Below, piece after piece: positions 58,621-64,000 of a DNA stretch of 64,000 nt. The position numbers and the translations under genes are program-made. The notes under the pieces were generated by a model, which searched no databases, was not told the origin of the DNA, and saw only the letters and a list, made by a program, of their open reading frames with translations. The stretch comes from COE1 sp963596435 (lineage in GTDB: Bacteria > Bacillota > Clostridia > Lachnospirales > Lachnospiraceae), in NCBI GenBank assembly GCA_963596435.1, contig CAVBMG010000005.1:1-64000 (forward strand), given 5' to 3'. Positions within the stretch are counted from its first letter, which is position 1, and each line of letters opens with the position of its first letter.

Positions 58621-59424
58621 TTACTGTGGCTGCTTGCCGATGTAAGCTAAGATACCACCATCAACATACAGGATATGTCCGTTTACAGCATTGGATGCAT
58701 CAGAAGCAAGGAATACTGCTGGTCCGCCAAGTTCGTCTGCCTGTAACCATCTGCCGGCAGGTGTCTTGGAAATGATGAAGGAATCGAAAGGATGTCTGCT
58801 GCCATCCGGCTGTCTCTCACGAAGAGGAGCAGTCTGAGGAGTCTCGATGTAACCAGGTCCAATACCGTTACACTGAATATTGTATTCACCATATTCAGAA
58901 CAGATATTTCTTGTCAGCATCTTCAAACCACCCTTAGCTGCTGCGTATGCAGATACAGTCTCACGACCAAGTTCAGACATCATAGAGCAGATGTTGATGA
59001 TCTTGCCGTGACCCTTCTTGATCATAGAAGGAATAACAGCCTTGGATACGATGAAAGGTGCATTTAAGTCTACATCGATAACCTGTCTGAATTCTGCTGC
59101 TGTCATATCGCACATAGGGATTCTCTTAATAATACCTGCGTTGTTTACAAGGATGTCGATTACTCCAACTTCCTTCTCAATTGTAGCTACGAGTGCATTT
59201 ACTGCCTCTTCATTTGTAACATCACATACATATCCGTGAGCATCAATACCCTCTTCTTTGTATGCTGCAATTCCCTTGTCTACAAGTTCCTGCTTGATAT
59301 CATTGAATACGATAGTAGCTCCTGCTGCTGCCATAGACTTAGCGATTGCGAAGCCGATACCGTAGGAAGCACCTGTGATAAGAGCAATTTTGCCTTCAAG
59401 TGAGAATGGATTTGTGTTTGCCAT
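58621..59424 (-). CDS. SDR oxidoreductase, gluconate 5-dehydrogenase type
   Basis: A 267-residue classical short-chain dehydrogenase: TGASYGIGFAIAKSM (NAD(P) site), DILVNNAGI, catalytic Ser in NICSMMSELGRETVS and YAAAK. The NICSMxSELGR and MLTRNIC...NIQCNGIGPGY segments match IdnO/Gno-type enzymes more closely than KduD. In this operon the substrate may be a keto-deoxy-uronate intermediate, i.e. a KduD-like role, since the GH105 enzyme at 27-30 kb would release unsaturated galacturonate. AGGAGG upstream. Confidence 0.85.
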   Translation of the reverse strand: MANTNPFSLEGKIALITGASYGIGFAIAKSMAAAGATIVFNDIKQELVDKGIAAYKEEGIDAHGYVCDVTNEEAVNALVATIEKEVGVIDILVNNAGIIKRIPMCDMTAAEFRQVIDVDLNAPFIVSKAVIPSMIKKGHGKIINICSMMSELGRETVSAYAAAKGGLKMLTRNICSEYGEYNIQCNGIGPGYIETPQTAPLRERQPDGSRHPFDSFIISKTPAGRWLQADELGGPAVFLASDASNAVNGHILYVDGGILAYIGKQPQ

Positions 59425-59474
59425 AATGATAATTCCTCCTATAGATTTTATATTTTATTTGCTATGTTTCTTTA

Positions 59475-60509
59475 TTATCTCTGAACACGTCCGGAAGCAT
59501 CGCCGCCTGCAAGTGTTTCAACTTCTTTTCTGGATACCAGGTTGAAGTCGCCAGGGATTGTATGCTTTAATGCGGATGCAGCTACACCATACTCAAGAGC
59601 AGCCTTGAAATCCTTACCGTCTAACAGACCACAGATAACGCCGCCTGCGAAGGAATCTCCACCACCTACACGGTCTACGATAGGATGGATGCTGTATTCT
59701 TTAGAATGATAGAATTCCTTTGTATCTCTTGAATAGATACATGCTGACCAGCCATTGTCAGATGCAGAATGGCTTACTCTTAAAGAAGAGATGCAGTACT
59801 CAAAGTTATAATCTGCTACCATCTGCTCGAAGATTGACTTGTAACCAGCAAGTTCAAGATCACCGCTTGTTACATCTGTATTACCAGGCTTGTAACCAAG
59901 TACAAGTTCAGCATCTTCTTCGTTACCGATACATACATCAACATACTGCATAAGGTTCTTCATAACCTTCTGAGCCTTTTCAGATGACCATAACTTCTTA
60001 CGGAAGTTCAAGTCTACAGAAACCTTAACGCCATGCTTCTTAGCAGCCTTTAAAGCTTCCTCTGTTAATACTGCTGCAGAATCGGAGATAGCTGGTGTAA
60101 TACCTGTGAAATGGAACCAGTCAACACCTTCAAAGATCTTATCGAAATCGAAATCTGCTGCTGTAGCTGTAGAGATAGAAGAATGAGCTCTATCATATAC
60201 AACCTTGGAAGGACGCATGGAAGAACCTGACTCTAGGTAGTAGATACCAAGTCTTTCACCACATCTTGCGATGTTCTGTGTACCAACATTATATTTTCTT
60301 AAAGCAGCAACTGCACACTCACCTAATTCGTTATCAGGAACTGCTGTAACGAACTGTGCTTCATGTCCATAATTTGCAAGAGATACTGCTACGTTAGCTT
60401 CACCGCCGCCGTAGTTGATATCAAACTCGTCTGCCTGGATAAACTTCTCATTGTTAGGTGTAGAAAGTCTTAACATAATCTCACCCATTGTTACTACTTT
60501 TTTACTCAT
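59475..60509 (-). CDS. kdgK: 2-keto-3-deoxygluconate kinase (PfkB family)
   Basis: A 344-residue ribokinase-like kinase: GEIMLRLSTPNNEKFIQADE and NYGGGEANVAVSLANYG at the N-terminus, HFTGITPAIS, VSVDLNFRKKLWS, and the anion-hole/base motif DRVGGGDSFAGG. These are the features of KdgK, which phosphorylates KDG for Eda. GGAGG precedes the ATG. Between kdgK and uxaA lies an operator-like dyad. Confidence 0.92.
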   Translation of the reverse strand: MSKKVVTMGEIMLRLSTPNNEKFIQADEFDINYGGGEANVAVSLANYGHEAQFVTAVPDNELGECAVAALRKYNVGTQNIARCGERLGIYYLESGSSMRPSKVVYDRAHSSISTATAADFDFDKIFEGVDWFHFTGITPAISDSAAVLTEEALKAAKKHGVKVSVDLNFRKKLWSSEKAQKVMKNLMQYVDVCIGNEEDAELVLGYKPGNTDVTSGDLELAGYKSIFEQMVADYNFEYCISSLRVSHSASDNGWSACIYSRDTKEFYHSKEYSIHPIVDRVGGGDSFAGGVICGLLDGKDFKAALEYGVAASALKHTIPGDFNLVSRKEVETLAGGDASGRVQR

Positions 60510-60591
60510 GATAATAATCCTCCATCATTTATCATTTTTCTATTATTCTTGAAGTAATCTGGATAATTTCCTATCCATTTATCTATGTGCT

Positions 60592-60634
60592 GCATTGTAA
60601 GTACTGACATGTAACTGTTTATATGCTTACAATG
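60592..60634 (-). promoter_or_regulatory. Inverted repeat and operator-like site before kdgK
   Basis: CATTGTAAG (60593-60601) and CTTACAATG (60626-60634) are perfect inverted copies separated by 24 nt, the second overlapping the uxaA stop. The left arm also belongs to TGTAAGTACTGACA (60596-60609), 12/14 identical to the operator at 63751. Confidence 0.5.
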
Positions 60635-62108
60635 TTACGCCCTGTTTAAAGATTGCCATATCATGGAAGCCTGCAATTTCACTCTTCACTTCTTTACCGG
60701 AAGCTACAGCTACTACTTCATCAAACAATCTCTTACCTACTGTATCAAGGTCTTCACCCTCAGCTACAACACCTGCATTGAAGTCAATCCAGTTGTCTTT
60801 CTTACCAGCCAGTCTTGAATTACTTGAAATCTTCATAGTAGGTACCGGACAGGCAAAAGGTGTACCACGTCCAGTTGTAAATAATACGATATGAGCACCA
60901 CTTGCTGCCAGTGCAGTAGCTGCTACCAGATCGTTACCCGGTGCACTGAGCAGATTCAGTCCCGGAGTAGATACTGTCTCGCCATAAGCAAGAACGCCCT
61001 TTACAATAGCGCTTCCTGACTTCTGTGTACATCCAAGAGACTTGTCCTCCAATGTGGAGATACCGCCCTTCTTATTACCAGGTGAAGGGTTCTCATAGAT
61101 TGTCTGGTTATGGCTCTTGAAATAATTCTTAAAGTCATTGATCAGATCTACTGTCTTATCAAATAATTCTTCATTTGCGCAACGGTTCATCAGAATCGTC
61201 TCTGCGCCGAACATTTCAGGTACTTCTGTAAGAATTGTTGTACCCTTCTTACTGATAAGAATATCAGAGAAACGTCCAACTGTCGGGTTAGCTGTGATAC
61301 CAGAGAAGCCATCACTTCCACCGCACTTCATACCGATTACAAGCTTGGATACACTGATTGGTTCACGTTTGAACTGGGAAGCATACTCTGCAAGTCCCTT
61401 TACAATCTCAACACCATCTGAAATCTCATCATCACTCTCCTGACATACAAGGAACTTCACTCTGTCAGGATTATATTCTCCGATGTAGTTCTTCAATACA
61501 TCAATGTTGCTGTTCTCACAGCCAAGTCCTAATACCAGAACACCACCGGCATTTGGATGATTGATCAGATTAGCCAGAATCTGTCTTGTATGCTCCTGAT
61601 CGTCACCCATCTGGGAACATCCGTAAGGATGAGGGAATGCACAGACAGCTTCAATATTTTCTCTTACAAGTCCTTTGGATAATTCTGCAATTTTGCTTGC
61701 GATATTATTTACACATCCAACTGTAGGAATTACCCAGATTTCGTTTCTGACACCGACTTTTCCGTTCTCACGGTTATAGCCCATGAAAGTAACATCTTCT
61801 GTAAATTTCTCTTCCGGGAGCTTAGGTTCATAGCTGTAATCCAGCAGATCACCAAGTCCGGTCTTCAGATTATGAGTATGTATCCACTCTCCAGCCTTTA
61901 CATCAGCTGTTGTGTTACCGATTTTGAAACCATATTTTACAACAGGAGTTCCAACCGGAAGATCCTTCAGAGCAAATTTATGTCCTGCCGGGATCTCATT
62001 TACAGTGGTAACTGTCACATCATCAACTGTAATAGTCTCGCCCTGTGCAATTGTTTCAAGTGCAACTGCTACATTGTCATTCTCATGGATTTTTATAAAT
62101 TTTGCCAT
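60627..62108 (-). CDS. uxaA: Altronate dehydratase
   Basis: A 493-residue UxaA: an N-terminal SAF-like domain (IHENDNVAVALETIAQG ... GEWIHTHNL) and the large C-terminal catalytic part (GYNRENGKVGVRNEIWVIPT, VCAFPHPYGCSQMGDD, VIGMKCGGSDGFSGITANP, FTTGRGTPFACPVPTMKI). It converts D-altronate to KDG, third step of galacturonate breakdown. AAAGG lies 8 nt before the ATG. Confidence 0.95.
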   Translation of the reverse strand: MAKFIKIHENDNVAVALETIAQGETITVDDVTVTTVNEIPAGHKFALKDLPVGTPVVKYGFKIGNTTADVKAGEWIHTHNLKTGLGDLLDYSYEPKLPEEKFTEDVTFMGYNRENGKVGVRNEIWVIPTVGCVNNIASKIAELSKGLVRENIEAVCAFPHPYGCSQMGDDQEHTRQILANLINHPNAGGVLVLGLGCENSNIDVLKNYIGEYNPDRVKFLVCQESDDEISDGVEIVKGLAEYASQFKREPISVSKLVIGMKCGGSDGFSGITANPTVGRFSDILISKKGTTILTEVPEMFGAETILMNRCANEELFDKTVDLINDFKNYFKSHNQTIYENPSPGNKKGGISTLEDKSLGCTQKSGSAIVKGVLAYGETVSTPGLNLLSAPGNDLVAATALAASGAHIVLFTTGRGTPFACPVPTMKISSNSRLAGKKDNWIDFNAGVVAEGEDLDTVGKRLFDEVVAVASGKEVKSEIAGFHDMAIFKQGVTL

Positions 62109-62126
62109 ACGTTTTTCCTTTATAAA

Positions 62127-62178
62127 TGTAACCGCTTACTTACAGCACCACCTACATTTTAATATAAGCGGTGCTGTA
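62127..62178 (-). promoter_or_regulatory. Operator-like site and hairpin between uxaB and uxaA
   Basis: TGTAACCGCTTACT (62127-62140) matches 11/14 positions of the operator at 63751. Next to it TACAGCACC (62141-62149) and GGTGCTGTA (62170-62178) form a 9-bp stem without a T-tract, possibly an mRNA-stability or processing hairpin. Confidence 0.45.
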
Positions 62179-62246
62179 TGTCACGCTGTTTTTTGTAAAA
62201 TATTTATTATTTTCAATCATTTATAAGACTTTTTTTGTCAAAATGA

Positions 62247-63707
62247 TTAGAAATTTTTCTCGATAGCCTTTCTCATGCCAAGAGTTCTGATGTCCTCCAG
62301 GTATGCAGTTACAGCATCGCTTAATCCTGCAACCTTGGTAAGATCCTGTCCGTGGAAGTTCTCATTGCTCAGGTAAGCATTTACAAACTCTGCGGATGGC
62401 TTGCTGCTGTTAGCTGCGAAGAATTCCAGAACAGCCATATCATCCATGATATTGTATTCCTGACCGTTTCTGTGTCCGATCAGAGCCTTGTCACGGATCT
62501 CGCTGCCTGTGTAGAATGCCATCAAAGCTGCGATAGAGAATGTAAGGTGCTTAGGAAGCTCACCCTTTCTCTCTACATATCCTAATAAAGAAGGCATACA
62601 TCTTGCTCTCCACTTGGATACTGAATTCAGAGAGATAGATAATAAAGCATGCTTAATATATGGATTACGGAATCTTCCATCAACTGCTGATGCGAACTCT
62701 AACAGATCTTCCTTAGGAAGGTCAAGTGTAGGAATTACTTCATCATAAATTGTCTGATGCATGAAGTTGCCAATCAGCTCGTCCTCCATGGATTCTCTTA
62801 CATAATCGTTACCTGCAAGATAAGAAGCAAGAACGAAAGATGTATGAGCACCATTCAGGATACGTACCTTTCTCTGCTTATATGGCTTCTGGTTATCTGT
62901 GAAGATAACAGGAAGTCCTGCTTCCGGAAGAGGTAATTCCTTGCTGATATCCTTGGAGCTCTCGATTACCCACAGACCAAAAGGCTCTGCTGTAACAACG
63001 ATGTTATCCTGATATCCGAATTCTTTCCAGAGTTCTTCTGCATCATCTCTTGGATAACCTGTAACGATACGGTCTACTAATGTAGAAGTAAATACACATG
63101 CATCATCAAGCCATGTCAGGAAGCCTTCTTCCAGATTCCAGAGCTTGGCAAACTTAACAACGCACTCTTTTAAATGAATACCATTGTCATCGATCAGCTC
63201 TACAGGAAGCATTACAAGTCCCTTATCTGCTGCACCGTTGAAATGCTTATATCTTGTATAAAGGAACTTACACAGCTTACCAGGATATGTCTTGGGAGGC
63301 TCTGCTTCAAACTTGTCTGTATCATCATATACGATACCAGCCTCAGTTGTGTTGGATACGATATATCTTAAGGAGTCTAACTTGGCATAATCAGCGTATT
63401 TCTGGTACTCACCATATGCATCTACTGCATCTGCAACACTTGTTACCACTCTCTTGATTACCTTAGGCTCGCCATCAACGATACCTCTTAAACATACGGT
63501 ATACTGGCAGTCCTGCTTATGGAACATGTCGAGATTACCAAACTCGATGGGTTTTACCAGAACGATATCTCCATCAAACTTTCCTGATTCATTTGCAATG
63601 TCAATCATGTAATCAACAAACGCACGTAAGAAATTTCCTTCACCGAACTGAAGTACTTTAATGGGTCTTTCTTTTTTTCCGGTCTTTGCCGCATTTAATA
63701 ATTCCAT
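62247..63707 (-). CDS. uxaB: Tagaturonate reductase (altronate oxidoreductase)
   Basis: A 486-residue polyol/mannitol-type dehydrogenase: KVLQFGEGNFLRAFVDYMI (NAD-binding start), VSNTTEAGIVYDD, PVELIDDNGIHLKECVVKFA, VRILNGAHTSFVLASYLAGN (Lys/Asn/His region). Reduces D-tagaturonate to D-altronate. Of three in-frame starts, ATG 63707 (MELLNAAKTGKKERP) is 8 nt from AGGAG and is preferred. First gene of the operon; the isomerase UxaC is not in the window. Confidence 0.93.
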   Translation of the reverse strand: MELLNAAKTGKKERPIKVLQFGEGNFLRAFVDYMIDIANESGKFDGDIVLVKPIEFGNLDMFHKQDCQYTVCLRGIVDGEPKVIKRVVTSVADAVDAYGEYQKYADYAKLDSLRYIVSNTTEAGIVYDDTDKFEAEPPKTYPGKLCKFLYTRYKHFNGAADKGLVMLPVELIDDNGIHLKECVVKFAKLWNLEEGFLTWLDDACVFTSTLVDRIVTGYPRDDAEELWKEFGYQDNIVVTAEPFGLWVIESSKDISKELPLPEAGLPVIFTDNQKPYKQRKVRILNGAHTSFVLASYLAGNDYVRESMEDELIGNFMHQTIYDEVIPTLDLPKEDLLEFASAVDGRFRNPYIKHALLSISLNSVSKWRARCMPSLLGYVERKGELPKHLTFSIAALMAFYTGSEIRDKALIGHRNGQEYNIMDDMAVLEFFAANSSKPSAEFVNAYLSNENFHGQDLTKVAGLSDAVTAYLEDIRTLGMRKAIEKNF

Positions 63708-63750
63708 TGTCATATCTCCTATCAAATCATTGGTTTTACTTACATCAATC

Positions 63751-63798
63751 TGTAAGTGCTTACATTTGCATTTTATATTGTTTTGCTCAGAAAGTCAA
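63751..63798 (-). promoter_or_regulatory. Promoter and LacI-type operator of the uxa operon
   Basis: Minus strand TTGACT (63793-63798), 17-nt spacer, TAAAAT (63770-63775). Immediately downstream TGTAAG-TG-CTTACA (63751-63764) covers the expected transcription start, the position of a LacI/GalR-family repressor site. Confidence 0.65.
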
Positions 63799-63986
63799 CT
63801 TGTTTTTTCAGAAAAGAATTCCCGATTTTATGCCTTTTTCTCAGGTTTTCGTATAAATGAAAGCTTTCAAAAGTTTTTTTAGGCTTGCTTTTTGAAACTG
63901 CTTAATGTATTCTGTCTATGAAAACAGTTACATTTTTAGTTGCAAACGACATTATGTAAACTAATCAAAGGAGGTCTCTACGCTGC

Positions 63987-64000
63987 ATGACAATCTATGA
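63987..64000 (+). CDS. Start of a probable LacI-family regulator gene (partial)
   Basis: AAAGGAGG (63967-63974) precedes an ATG at 63987 that reads Met-Thr-Ile-Tyr before the window ends. Many LacI-family regulators begin MTIYDIA or MTIKDIA, and the gene is divergent from uxaB with an operator between. Only four codons are visible, so this is a weak call. Confidence 0.35.

Overview
The window looks like chromosome from a Gram-positive anaerobe of the Clostridia, most likely a Lachnospiraceae gut bacterium. The reasons are a HrcA/CIRCE-controlled groESL operon, an aspartate transcarbamoylase with a separate regulatory chain, DUF815, DUF1538 and DUF5050 proteins, LytTR signalling, strong AGGAGG ribosome sites, and cytoplasmic enzymes for plant cell-wall sugars. 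I cannot name the genus. No rRNA, CRISPR array, insertion sequence or prophage is visible. There is one tRNA, for Glu.

Layout. 0.2-6 kb (mostly minus strand): a YdcF-type membrane protein, an Rpn-family nuclease-like gene, and an envelope-stress operon of ECF sigma, anti-sigma, FtsH paralogue and HdeD-like protein. 6-13 kb: a chemoreceptor, citrate synthase, tRNA-Glu, and a minus-strand NfeD/SPFH/LytTR regulator/histidine kinase set. 13-16.7 kb: groES-groEL with a CIRCE operator and an unusually structured 3' region, and a GGDEF-like protein whose catalytic motif is degenerate. 16.7-21.8 kb (plus strand): a DUF1538 membrane protein with a double P-II protein, an ABC-F ATPase and a PHP phosphoesterase.

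21.8-39.7 kb is a plant-polysaccharide region. It holds an alpha-xylosidase (GH31) and a GH74 xyloglucanase. A second Rpn gene with its own promoter and terminator follows. Next is a pectin/rhamnogalacturonan-type operon: GH2, SGNH esterase, a decayed GH43, GH106-like, GH28 and a GH105-GH28 fusion. A divergent AraC-type regulator sits over a direct-repeat operator. None of these enzymes shows a signal peptide, so they probably act on imported oligosaccharides. No transporter for them lies in the window. An HTH-Uma2 nuclease-like gene follows.

39.7-49 kb is one long minus-strand operon: pheA, DUF815 ATPase, ppx, ppk, maf, a small acidic protein and a large SseB-like protein. 49-53 kb: a DUF5050 propeller, a CmpB-family membrane protein, a PH-domain protein, and pyrBI behind a U-rich leader ORF that runs through an intrinsic terminator, which resembles the UTP-sensing attenuator of enterobacterial pyrBI. 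53-57 kb: two CobW/COG0523 GTPases (one fused to a DUF1980-like domain, one with a large His/Cys array), a DMT transporter, a Crh-like HPr lacking the phosphorylatable His, and a HIT protein.

57-64 kb is a hexuronate catabolic operon: uxaB, uxaA, kdgK, a gluconate 5-dehydrogenase-like SDR, and a KDPG aldolase fused to a VOC domain. It carries a recurring TGTAAG-type operator, and what looks like the start of a LacI regulator gene reads out of the window end. It would consume the galacturonate released by the pectin enzymes at 27-37 kb.

Most notable are the pyrBI leader, a 20-bp element shared by the promoters of both Rpn genes, the FtsH paralogue without a normal start codon, and the CobW pair.
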